A DNA stretch of 9,324 nucleotides from Clostridiaceae bacterium (GTDB lineage: Bacteria; Bacillota; Clostridia; Oscillospirales; Butyricicoccaceae): NCBI GenBank assembly GCA_016293155.1, contig JAEDEU010000056.1, positions 1 to 9,324 of the forward strand, given 5' to 3'. A program made the position numbers and the translations under genes. The notes under the pieces were generated by a model, which was not told where the DNA came from, did no database searches, and saw only the letters and a program-made list of their open reading frames with translations. Below are positions 1-6,408 of this stretch, in pieces. Position 1 is the first letter of the stretch, and every line of letters starts with the position of its first letter.

Positions 1-1463
1 GTTGGGAACAGCAGGACATCGCGGATGGACGGGCTGTCGGTCAGGAACATGACCAGACGGTCGATGCCCATGCCCATACCGCCGGTCGGCGGCATACCGT
101 ACTCCAACGCATTGATGAAGTCCTCATCAATCATATTTGCCTCGTCGTCTCCTGCGGCACGCAGCGCCATCTGCGCCTCAAATCTGCCGCGCTGGTCGAT
201 CGGATCGTTCAGCTCGGAGAATGCGTTGCACAGCTCGCGTCCGTAAACAAAGCACTCGAAGCGCTCGGTCAGGCGCGGATCGCTCGGCTTGCGCTTTGCC
301 AGCGGGGATACCTCTACCGGATAGTCCATGATAAAGGTCGGCTGAATCAGGTTTTCCTCGACCTTCTCCTCGTATACGAGTGCCAGCAGATCGCCCCAGC
401 TCTCCTTGCCCTTTTCGGTCTCAATGCCGGCCGCCTTGACTGCTGCCAGTGCCTGCTCGGCATCCATCGCCATGAAGTCCAGGCCGGTTGCCTCCTGAAC
501 GGCCTCCGCCATGGTCATGCGCTTCCAGCCCTTGGAGAAATCAATCTCGGTGCCCTGATAGGTGATCTTGGTGGTGCCCAAAACCTTCTCACAGCAGTGA
601 ATGACCATATCCTCGGTGATATCCATCATGCCGTGGTAATCGGTATACGCCTGATACAGCTCAATCGTGGTGAACTCCGGATTGTGCTTGGTATCCATGC
701 CCTCGTTGCGGAAGATACGTCCGATCTCGTAGACGCGCTCCATGCCGCCGACGATCAGGCGCTTGAGGTACAGCTCGGTTGCAATGCGCATGTACATATC
801 AATATCCAGCGCATTGTGATGCGTGACGAACGGACGCGCATTTGCGCCGCCCGGAATGGTGTTCAGGCACGGGGTCTCGACCTCCATGAAGCCGCGCTCA
901 TCCATAAAGTTGCGGATCTCGCGCACGATCTTGGAGCGGTATTCGAAGGTTCTGCGGACGTCCGGATTCGCAATCAGATCCGCATAGCGCTGACGGTAGC
1001 GGATGTCGGTGTCCTTCAGACCCTGCCAGCTTGCCGGCAGCGGCTGCAAGGACTTTGCCAGCAGCACGAGCTTGGTGACGGAAATCGAGATCTCGCCCAT
1101 CTTGGTGCGGAATACCTCGCCCTCGACGCCGATCATATCGCCGGTGTCGATCATTTTGCGGTACTTCATGTATTCCTCCACGCCCACGTTGTCGCGGCGG
1201 ATGTAGGTCTGAATCTTGCCGTAGCGATCCATCAGGTCGCTGAAGGCAGCCTTGCCCATGACGCGCTTGCTCATCAGGCGGCCTGCGATGCGCACCGTGC
1301 TGCCTTCCATCTCGTCAAAGTGCTCAATGATCTCGGCAGTGGTGCTGTCCCGGTCAAACTTGACCTGCTGGAACGGGTCGCTTCCCTCTGCCTGTAGCGC
1401 TGCGAGCTTTTCGCGGCGGATGACGCGCTCGTCCTGCTCTTGCAGCTTGTTGTTGTTTGCCAT
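1..1463 (-). CDS. lysS: Lysyl-tRNA synthetase, class II (3' end cut by window edge)
   Basis: Charges tRNA-Lys with lysine using ATP, in the cytoplasm. The visible 487 codons start MANNNKLQEQDE at an ATG preceded by AGGAAAGG. An N-terminal OB-fold anticodon-binding domain (about residues 55-135) is followed by the class II catalytic core. Visible marks are the motif 1 region around 175-200 (RSKIVREIRNFMDERGFMEV), the motif 2 region FRNEGMDTKHNPEFT (251-265), the family stretch FSELNDPIDQRGRF (415-428), and motif 3 GMPPTGGMGIGMDRL (456-470). The last visible residues, SIRDVLLFP, normally lie very near the C-terminus of LysS, so only about 10-15 residues should be missing. It lies 76 bp downstream of greA in the same direction, a common Firmicute pairing, with a short hairpin between them. 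I see no T-box in the gap and nothing odd in the protein. Confidence 0.97.
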   Translation of the reverse strand, partial: MANNNKLQEQDERVIRREKLAALQAEGSDPFQQVKFDRDSTTAEIIEHFDEMEGSTVRIAGRLMSKRVMGKAAFSDLMDRYGKIQTYIRRDNVGVEEYMKYRKMIDTGDMIGVEGEVFRTKMGEISISVTKLVLLAKSLQPLPASWQGLKDTDIRYRQRYADLIANPDVRRTFEYRSKIVREIRNFMDERGFMEVETPCLNTIPGGANARPFVTHHNALDIDMYMRIATELYLKRLIVGGMERVYEIGRIFRNEGMDTKHNPEFTTIELYQAYTDYHGMMDITEDMVIHCCEKVLGTTKITYQGTEIDFSKGWKRMTMAEAVQEATGLDFMAMDAEQALAAVKAAGIETEKGKESWGDLLALVYEEKVEENLIQPTFIMDYPVEVSPLAKRKPSDPRLTERFECFVYGRELCNAFSELNDPIDQRGRFEAQMALRAAGDDEANMIDEDFINALEYGMPPTGGMGMGIDRLVMFLTDSPSIRDVLLFP

Positions 1464-1493
1464 GTTATTTTTCCTTTCCTATGCAGTCCACGG

Positions 1494-1527
1494 TAAAAGA
1501 CTGTCCCCGCCCTGCGTGCGGAGACAG
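1494..1527 (-). terminator. Hairpin with short U-tract between greA and lysS
   Basis: On the minus strand CTGTCTCCGC (1527-1518) pairs with GCGGGGACAG (1510-1501) over 10 bp with one G-U wobble, around a 7-base loop. The tail reads TCTTTTA. The stem is good but the U-tract is short and interrupted, so this could be a leaky terminator that lets some greA transcript read into lysS. No convincing separate lysS promoter is visible in the 76 bp gap. Confidence 0.6.
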
Positions 1528-1539
1528 CCGGTGTTTCTC

Positions 1540-2013
1540 TTACTTAATGATCTCAAGCACCTTGAACTTGATGACATCCTTGCTCGGCGTTTCGACATCG
1601 ACAATTGCGCCGACCTTCTTGCCCAGCATTGCCTTGCCGAACGGAGACTCATCCGAGATCTTGTTGTTGATCGGGTCAATCTCCTGCGTGCCGACGAAGT
1701 GATATTCCTCTTCCTCGTCCATCTCGATATCCAGCACGCGGAAGCGGCAGCCCGGGGAAATCTCATCTGCTGCGTACATATCCTCGGTGATGACAACGGC
1801 GTGCTTGATGATCTGCTCCAGCTCCAGGATACGGGAGTTTACGCGGCCCTGCTCATTCTTCGCCTCATCATACTCCGCGTTCTCGGACAGGTCGCCGAAT
1901 GAACGTGCTTCCTTGATCTGCTCGGCGACCTCCGCCATTTTGACAGTTTTGAGATATTCCAGCTCGTCCTTGAGCTTATCCAGGTTTTCCTGTGTCAGCA
2001 TTTCCTGCTTCAT
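1540..2013 (-). CDS. greA: Transcription elongation factor GreA
   Basis: Binds the secondary channel of RNA polymerase and stimulates cleavage of the 3' end of backtracked RNA, rescuing stalled complexes. At 157 residues it has the usual family length. The N-terminal antiparallel coiled coil (about 5-75) carries the tip motif ARSFGDLSENAEYDEAKNEQ (36-55). Acidic residues D41 and E44, which help hold the catalytic magnesium in E. coli GreA, are present at the same positions. The C-terminal FKBP-like domain follows, with ISDESPFGKAMLGKKVG (119-135). The ATG is preceded by TGAGGT at 7 bases. A consensus promoter lies 70-100 bp upstream, and lysS follows in the same direction. Confidence 0.98.
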   Translation of the reverse strand: MKQEMLTQENLDKLKDELEYLKTVKMAEVAEQIKEARSFGDLSENAEYDEAKNEQGRVNSRILELEQIIKHAVVITEDMYAADEISPGCRFRVLDIEMDEEEEYHFVGTQEIDPINNKISDESPFGKAMLGKKVGAIVDVETPSKDVIKFKVLEIIK

Positions 2014-2080
2014 TGATCTTACCTCACAGTATTATTGAAAATTAGTATCCATGATTTCGTGTATCTGATACGTACACATT

Positions 2081-2110
2081 ATTATAAGCAAAGTTTTACA
2101 ACGCTGTCAA
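2081..2110 (-). promoter_or_regulatory. Sigma-A-type promoter for greA
   Basis: On the minus strand TTGACA (2110-2105) is followed, after an 18-base spacer, by TATAAT (2086-2081). Both hexamers match consensus fully. The inferred transcription start is near 2074, leaving a leader of about 60 bases before the greA ATG. It should serve greA and, by read-through, lysS. Confidence 0.85.
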
Positions 2111-2118
2111 GCACCGTC

Positions 2119-2155
2119 CGCGGAAATTCGTTCGTCTGTTTGACGGAAATCCGCG
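2119..2155 (-). other. Imperfect stem-loop between the S41 protease gene and greA
   Basis: CGCGGA (minus 2155-2150) pairs with TCCGCG (2124-2119), and an inner CGTC (2145-2142) pairs with GACG (2136-2133) around a 5-base loop. The two helices are separated by an internal loop. No U-tract follows on either strand, so it is not a standard intrinsic terminator. It sits just 8 bp upstream of the greA -35. It may be a 3' end structure of the protease mRNA or of no function. Confidence 0.35.
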
Positions 2156-2175
2156 TGTGCAGTGCACAGTTTTGT

Positions 2176-3366
2176 TCATTCCAGCGCCTTCTTCGCCGCG
2201 GCGATCTGAGAATCCTCCTCGTCGGTCAGCGCATAGAAGTGTTCGATTTCCTCCGCGCTCAGCTCACATGCGACATCCGGCATCACGCCCTTGCCGATCA
2301 GGCTCACATGGTTGGGCGTATAGTAGCAGTGCGTGGACAGCGCCACCGCCGCGCCGTTGGAAAGCGCAAAGGTCTGCTGGGAGTATCCCTTGCCGCAGGT
2401 CTGCTCGCCCACGATCTCCGCCTGATCGTATTCCTGCAATGCCGCCGCGAAGAACTCCGCCGCGCTGTACGAATTCTCATTGATGATGACGGACATCGGC
2501 GCGTCCACGCAGTCGGCATCCGAGTTGAATTCACTTGTCACATTGCCGTCCGCGTCTTCGAGCGTGATGATCCTGCCCTCGGGCAGCAGGTAGTCCAGAC
2601 ATTCCACCAGAGAGGACAGCTGTCCGCCCGGATTGTTGCGCAGATCAAATACATACCGCTCTGCGCCCTGCGCCTCAAGCGCCTTCATCGCATCAACAAA
2701 GTATTCGCCGGTTTCCTGCAAAAAGCGCTCGATCTGCACATAGCCGGTCGTTCCGTCGCTCATCATATGATAATTCAAATACTTATGTGCGTATTCCTGC
2801 CGCGTGATGGTGATTTCCTCCTCGCGCTCCGTCTCCGCGCGCAGGACGGTGAGCGTGACATCCGTGCCGATCTCGCCGCGCACCGAATCCACCGCTTGCT
2901 CATAGCCGCTCTCCGCGACCGTCACGCCGTTTACCGCTGTAATCCGGTCATATGGCTGCAAGCCTGCGCCTTCTGCGGGCGAGTTCTCGAACACCTGAAG
3001 CACACAGAGATTTTTTGCGGACTCATCGTAAACCACGTTGACCCCGATGCCGACGCCGCTGACCTTCTGCTTTTCCAGATGTTCCTCGTATTCCTCCGCG
3101 CTCATGTAATACGACCACCGGTCGCCCATACCGTCCACGTACCCTGCGAGCGCACCGTCAATCGAGCCCTGTTTGTCCTGCTCCCCGACAAATTTTTGGT
3201 CAATCAGCCCCTGCAATTCCTTCGCAAGCGCGTTCAGTTCTCCGGTGTCTCCGCTCGGGCGGATCAGCAGGAGGCATACCGCCGCCGTGAGCACGCCCGT
3301 GGTGAGCACTGCCGCAAGTATCAGCGCAAGAACGCGCCGGAGCGGAATATTGTGTTCTTTCCGCAT
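2176..3366 (-). CDS. S41-family carboxy-terminal processing protease (CtpA/CtpB-like), membrane-anchored
   Basis: A serine protease that cuts envelope or secreted proteins from the C-terminal side. The 396 residues hold an uncleaved signal anchor (about 12-35), a PDZ domain (about 100-180, with SGVGIGVNV and NGVTV) and an S41 catalytic domain (about 200-365). The catalytic Ser is S301 in NENSYSAAEFF, the Lys is K326 in TCGKGYSQ, and the Gln is Q330. The Ser-to-Lys gap of 25 and Lys-to-Gln gap of 4 match the S309/K334/Q338 triad known for B. subtilis CtpB. There is no C-terminal peptidoglycan-binding domain. The ATG follows GAAGGGA at a normal distance. It lies after the M23 peptidase and ftsEX genes; B. 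subtilis ctpB also neighbours ftsEX. Its substrate cannot be read from sequence. A CtpB-like sporulation role or processing of wall hydrolases are both possible. Confidence 0.93.
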   Translation of the reverse strand: MRKEHNIPLRRVLALILAAVLTTGVLTAAVCLLLIRPSGDTGELNALAKELQGLIDQKFVGEQDKQGSIDGALAGYVDGMGDRWSYYMSAEEYEEHLEKQKVSGVGIGVNVVYDESAKNLCVLQVFENSPAEGAGLQPYDRITAVNGVTVAESGYEQAVDSVRGEIGTDVTLTVLRAETEREEEITITRQEYAHKYLNYHMMSDGTTGYVQIERFLQETGEYFVDAMKALEAQGAERYVFDLRNNPGGQLSSLVECLDYLLPEGRIITLEDADGNVTSEFNSDADCVDAPMSVIINENSYSAAEFFAAALQEYDQAEIVGEQTCGKGYSQQTFALSNGAAVALSTHCYYTPNHVSLIGKGVMPDVACELSAEEIEHFYALTDEEDSQIAAAKKALE

Positions 3367-3406
3367 AGGATTCCCTTCTTTCCGAAGATTTTTTCTGCCA
3401 AATCCT

Positions 3407-3436
3407 ACTATAACAAAACAGAGATCGGTTTTTCAA
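3407..3436 (-). promoter_or_regulatory. Promoter for the S41 protease, overlapping the upstream terminator
   Basis: TTGAAA (minus 3436-3431) lies 18 bases from TATAGT (3412-3407), each hexamer one mismatch from consensus. The -35 lies in the loop and the first two stem bases of the terminator for the M23 gene. The inferred start is near 3400, giving a leader of about 35 bases. This lets the protease be expressed independently of the hydrolase gene. Confidence 0.6.
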
Positions 3437-3447
3437 CCGATCTCTGT
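3408..3447 (-). terminator. Intrinsic terminator after the M23 peptidase gene
   Basis: Perfect 13 bp inverted repeat: 3418-3430 pairs with 3435-3447 around a 4-base loop, with arms reading ACAGAGATCGGTT. On the minus strand it is followed by TTTGTTATAG, a usable U-rich tail. The plus-strand side has AATTTTACG, so it may also act weakly in reverse. It begins 26 bp after the M23 stop codon. Confidence 0.85.
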
Positions 3448-3473
3448 AATTTTACGTAAATTTACACGAAAAT

Positions 3474-4691
3474 TTAATAGTAGCTCATCGGATTCGCATA
3501 GGAACCGTTGACGATAAACTGCAAGTGCAGATGTGCGCCGGTGGACCATCCGGTAGAACCGACATAGCCGATCACCTGACCTGCGGAAACCTTGGTTCCC
3601 ACGGAAACCGCGCGGCGGGACATATGTGCATAGCCGGTCTGGATGCCGTTGCCATGGTCAATGACGATGTAGTTGCCGTATGCGTTGTGGAAGTAGGACT
3701 TCACAACCGTACCGCCCTTGGCAGCCTTGATCGGCACGCCGCTCGGAACGGCAATATCCGTACCGTCGTGCAGCTTATACACACCGGTCACCGGATGTAC
3801 ACGCATACCGAACGGAGAGCTGATTCTGTGGTAGCCCGCAACCGGCCATACCCAGCCCTTGGAGCTGGACGCGGTGGACGACGAGCTGGACGAGCCCTTG
3901 CCGACAGTCTGCTTCTTTGCTGCCGCCAGCTTCTTGGACAGCTCCGAGAGTTCGCTCTGGAGCGAATCCTGCTCGCCTGCAACCTTTTCATACTCTGCTA
4001 CCAGAGCATCCTTATCCTCTGCCAGCGCATCAATGATTGCCTGAGACTTCGCCTGCTGTACCTCCAGTGCCGCCGTCTTGGATTCCAGCTCGGACTGATA
4101 GCCTGCCTTCTCCTGACGGTCTGCCTCCAGAGATGCCTTTTGGCTCTCTACTTCTTCCTTTGCTGCGGTGTATTCATCCAGCAGCTGGCTGTCATATTCA
4201 TTGAACTGGCTGACAATCTCCATGCGGGAGATCATATCGGTCAGACTCTCTGCGCCGAGCAGTACCTCAAGGTAGGAGGTCTCGTCGCATTCATACAGCA
4301 CACGTGCGCGGGTCTTGAACAGCGTCTCCTGCTCATCCATGCGTGCAATCGCCTGCTCCAGCTCTGCTTCTTTTTCTTCAATCTGAACGTCCAGTGCATC
4401 AATCAGTGCCTGAACAGCTGCAATTTCCTCATAGGCTGCGGTAATCTGGCGATCCAGTGCCGCCTTGCGCTCACTCGCGGATGCAACCTGCTCATCCAGA
4501 GAGTCGATTTCTTTCTGAATATCCTTCTGTTCCTGCTGCGCGGATGCCAGCCGGCTCTTGAGCGAGCTCATGCTGTCTGCCGCGGCGGCATCGACCATAA
4601 AGATCTGAGACAGTACGCCGACGATCATCAGTGCTGCGAGCAGCAGCGCGACGACACGTGCGCACTTTTTTGCCGTGTGTGGCTTCATCAT
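3474..4691 (-). CDS. Secreted coiled-coil M23 murein peptidase, likely FtsEX partner (EnvC/CwlO/PcsB analogue)
   Basis: Probably cuts peptide cross-bridges of peptidoglycan outside the membrane. The 405 residues begin MMKPHTAKK. A signal peptide spans about 1-38, with likely cleavage near DAAAA-DS. A long coiled coil (about 42-262) has a break near 130-160, the plan seen in EnvC and PcsB. A Ser-rich linker (266-278) leads to the M23/LytM domain (280-405). The zinc and catalytic residues are present: H308 and D312 in HDGTD, H356 in GYAHMS, H387 and H389 in HLHLQ. It therefore looks active, unlike degenerate EnvC. I chose the ATG at 4691. The reading frame extends to a TTG at 4742, but this has poor initiation signals, would put 17 non-signal residues ahead of the signal peptide, and lies only about 20 bp past the -10. 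AAGGGAG lies 14 bases before the chosen ATG, which is rather far. Its position 134 bp after ftsX suggests that FtsX binds the coiled coil and FtsE drives activation. Confidence 0.93.
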   Translation of the reverse strand: MMKPHTAKKCARVVALLLAALMIVGVLSQIFMVDAAAADSMSSLKSRLASAQQEQKDIQKEIDSLDEQVASASERKAALDRQITAAYEEIAAVQALIDALDVQIEEKEAELEQAIARMDEQETLFKTRARVLYECDETSYLEVLLGAESLTDMISRMEIVSQFNEYDSQLLDEYTAAKEEVESQKASLEADRQEKAGYQSELESKTAALEVQQAKSQAIIDALAEDKDALVAEYEKVAGEQDSLQSELSELSKKLAAAKKQTVGKGSSSSSSTASSSKGWVWPVAGYHRISSPFGMRVHPVTGVYKLHDGTDIAVPSGVPIKAAKGGTVVKSYFHNAYGNYIVIDHGNGIQTGYAHMSRRAVSVGTKVSAGQVIGYVGSTGWSTGAHLHLQFIVNGSYANPMSYY

Positions 4692-4759
4692 ACTGTTGTA
4701 TTCGGCTCCCTTCCTAAAAAATAACCTATCGTTTGGTGTCAAACAATCCCGACAAATTA

Positions 4760-4788
4760 ATATTACACTATTGTAACCTAGTTGTCAA
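4760..4788 (-). promoter_or_regulatory. Promoter for the M23 peptidase gene
   Basis: TTGACA (minus 4788-4783) is followed by a 17-base spacer and TAATAT (4765-4760). The -35 is consensus and the -10 matches 4 of 6. The inferred start is near 4753, leaving a leader of about 60 bases before the ATG at 4691. No terminator is visible between ftsX and this promoter, so read-through from ftsEX is also likely. Confidence 0.6.
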
Positions 4789-4798
4789 CTGTTGTAAC
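4772..4798 (+). promoter_or_regulatory. Three helically phased TGTAAC-like hexamers, candidate WalR/PhoP-type operator
   Basis: Read on the plus strand: TGTAAC (4772-4777), 5 bases, TGTCAA (4783-4788), 4 bases, TGTAAC (4793-4798). The repeats start 11 and 10 bases apart, about one helical turn each. OmpR-family regulators bind such tandem repeats; the WalR consensus is TGTWAH-N5-TGTWAH, which the first pair meets with one mismatch. PhoP boxes (TTHACA-like on the other strand) are a close alternative. The middle hexamer coincides with the -35, so binding would directly affect polymerase. Known WalR targets are wall hydrolases, which fits the gene downstream. The regulator itself is not in the window. 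Confidence 0.45.
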
Positions 4799-4825
4799 CT
4801 TCCAATTCGTTCACATCAAATTTGG

Positions 4826-5713
4826 CTATACTTTCAAAAAGCGCCGGATGGTAATCCACGAGCCGACCACGCCGACGGCGATGCCTGCGGCGAGAAATGC
4901 GCCGATGACAAACGGCCAGATTTCCATAAAATTGAGCATAGCAAAGCCGGACACCATCGAGCCGATGGCAGAGCTGAGCTTATCAAACAGCAGCCACTGC
5001 AACGGGAAGGCGATCACCGCACCGAGGCAGCCGATCACAAAGCCCTCGATGACAAACGGCATACGGACAAAATGGTTGGTCGCGCCGACCATCTTCTGGA
5101 TTGCAATCTCGTCTTTGCGCGCCATCATGCCGAGCTTGACGACATTGGAAATGATGAACAGCGATACAAAGCCGAGCGCCACAACCATGACCATTGCGGT
5201 GGTACGGAAGGTATCGCGCAGGCGCACCAGCAGCGCGGCGACCTCCGAGCTTGCCTGAACATTGGCAACGCCCTTAATCTTCGCGATTTCCTCGCTGGTA
5301 TCATCCAGAAGGCGGATATCCTTTACGTGAATGATATAGCTGTCACGCAGCGGATTTTCCTCCGCCTTCTCCCAGCCCTCGGTCAGAATATCGCCGTTTT
5401 CTCCCAGACGGGCGCGGTACGCCTCCAGCGCCTGCTCCTTGGACACAAACGTGACCGATTCGACGTTGTCAATCGCCAGCAGTGTCTGTTCCATGGCAAG
5501 CGCCTTTTTCTGAGACACCGACTTGTCGATATAGATGTCGATCTCATTTTCCTCCTGCAAGGTGCGCAGTTCGTTGTCGATGCTGAGCGTCAGCAGGGTA
5601 AGCGTGCACGTGAGCAGCATACAGATGGTCATCACGCTCACGGCGGCAAACGACATAAACCGATTCAGGCGCAGATTGGAAAACGCCTGACGGATATGAT
5701 AAAACAGGTTCAC
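4826..5713 (-). CDS. ftsX: Cell-division ABC transporter permease FtsX
   Basis: Membrane half of the FtsEX complex, which carries the conformational signal of FtsE ATP hydrolysis to extracellular wall hydrolases. The 295 residues match the family. The topology is a cytoplasmic N-terminus with MNLFYHIRQAFSNLRLNR, TM1 (about 21-45), a large extracellular domain (about 46-168), then TM2 (171-194), TM3 (219-240) and TM4 (265-287). The loop after TM2 has KDEIAIQKMVGAT (200-212), the typical cytoplasmic coupling segment. It starts at GTG, which overlaps the ftsE stop in GTGA, and an AGGGAGGG sits about 10 bases upstream inside ftsE. Translational coupling to ftsE is therefore likely. The coiled-coil M23 protein downstream is the obvious candidate partner for the extracellular domain. 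Confidence 0.97.
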   Translation of the reverse strand: MNLFYHIRQAFSNLRLNRFMSFAAVSVMTICMLLTCTLTLLTLSIDNELRTLQEENEIDIYIDKSVSQKKALAMEQTLLAIDNVESVTFVSKEQALEAYRARLGENGDILTEGWEKAEENPLRDSYIIHVKDIRLLDDTSEEIAKIKGVANVQASSEVAALLVRLRDTFRTTAMVMVVALGFVSLFIISNVVKLGMMARKDEIAIQKMVGATNHFVRMPFVIEGFVIGCLGAVIAFPLQWLLFDKLSSAIGSMVSGFAMLNFMEIWPFVIGAFLAAGIAVGVVGSWITIRRFLKV

Positions 5714-6387
5714 GCCTCATACCCTCCCTTCTGGTCGCTCACGATGCGGCCCTCGTGGATGGTGATGACGCGCTCGCCCATGCTGTCAACCAGCGCTTTT
5801 TCGTGCGTGACAACGAGCACGGTTGTGCCCTGCCGGTTGATCTCGCGCAGCAGCTGCATGATTTCCAGCGAACGGGCGGGATCAATATTGCCCGTCGGCT
5901 CATCCGCAATGATGATCTGCGGGCGGTTGGCAAGCGCACGGGCAATGGATGCACGCTGCTGCTCGCCGCCGGAAAGATTTTTGGGATATTCCCCGGTTTT
6001 TTCCGCAATGCCCACCTGACGCAGCACCTCGCGCACGCGCTCGGTAATCAGCCGCGGCCGCGTGCCGACGGCACGCATGACAAACTCCACGTTTTCATAC
6101 ACCGTTTTGTTTTCGATCAGGCGGAAATCCTGAAAGACCACGCCCAGCGTGCGGCGCAGCTTTGGAATCTGACGGCGGCGAATTTTGTCCAAACGGAAAT
6201 CGCCGACCTGGATCATACCTGAGGTCGGACGAAGCTCTGCGGTGAGCAGCTTTGTAATGGTGGATTTGCCCGAGCCGGACTCGCCGACCAGAAAAACAAA
6301 TTCTCCGTCGGCGATTTCCAGACTCATTTCACGGATCGCATGAATGCCGTTGCCGTACACCATGCTGACCTTTTGCATTTTAATCAA
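5710..6387 (-). CDS. ftsE: Cell-division ABC transporter ATPase FtsE
   Basis: Cytoplasmic ATPase of FtsEX. The 225 residues have the family length and a full set of motifs: Walker A GESGSGKST (35-43), Q-loop Q86 in VFQDFRL (a typical FtsE stretch), signature LSGGEQQR (138-145), Walker B IIIADEP (158-164) with catalytic E163, and H-loop H195 in VVTHE. The start is taken as TTG at 6387 because GGGAGGAG lies at good spacing (GGAGG 9 bases before) and the MIK... beginning fits FtsE. An ATG at 6378 would be 18 bases from that site. It begins 21 bp after the CdaR/PucR-like gene and overlaps ftsX by 4 bp, so all three probably share one transcript. Confidence 0.97.
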   Translation of the reverse strand: MIKMQKVSMVYGNGIHAIREMSLEIADGEFVFLVGESGSGKSTITKLLTAELRPTSGMIQVGDFRLDKIRRRQIPKLRRTLGVVFQDFRLIENKTVYENVEFVMRAVGTRPRLITERVREVLRQVGIAEKTGEYPKNLSGGEQQRASIARALANRPQIIIADEPTGNIDPARSLEIMQLLREINRQGTTVLVVTHEKALVDSMGERVITIHEGRIVSDQKGGYEA

Positions 6388-6408
6388 TGAATTTCTCCTC
6401 CCAAGACA
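6388..6408 (-). promoter_or_regulatory. Ribosome binding site deciding the ftsE TTG start
   Basis: The 21 bp between the regulator stop and ftsE contain GGGAGGAG (minus 6402-6395), nearly full complementarity to the 16S rRNA 3' end. Its spacing favours TTG at 6387 over the in-frame ATG at 6378. There is no room for a terminator, which supports co-transcription of the regulator with ftsE. Confidence 0.7.

Noticed and set aside
597..1397. Plus-strand open frames opposite lysS, and similar ones opposite the CdaR/PucR-like gene (6484-7494)
   Set aside because: Both are antisense shadows of well supported proteins, with no domain and no plausible ribosome site.
1464..1539. T-box or lysine riboswitch ahead of lysS
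   Set aside because: The gap is only 76 bases, too short for either, and shows only a simple hairpin.
2035..3459. Plus-strand open frame of 474 codons opposite the S41 protease
   Set aside because: Its translation is rich in His, Arg and Leu with no recognisable motif, and it lies exactly antisense to a gene with complete catalytic residues. GC-rich codon bias in the real gene leaves the opposite frame open.
3525..4724. Plus-strand open frame of 399 codons opposite the M23 peptidase
   Set aside because: A Leu/Cys/Gln-rich mirror of a coiled-coil gene with repetitive codons; no start signal or motif.
4692..4742. Upstream TTG start for the M23 peptidase adding 17 residues
   Set aside because: The extension would sit in front of a normal signal peptide, has poor initiation signals and lies very close to the promoter.
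4733..6019. Plus-strand open frame of 428 codons opposite ftsX and ftsE
   Set aside because: It crosses two certain minus-strand genes, shows no domain and has a low-complexity His/Asp/Arg composition typical of a shadow frame.
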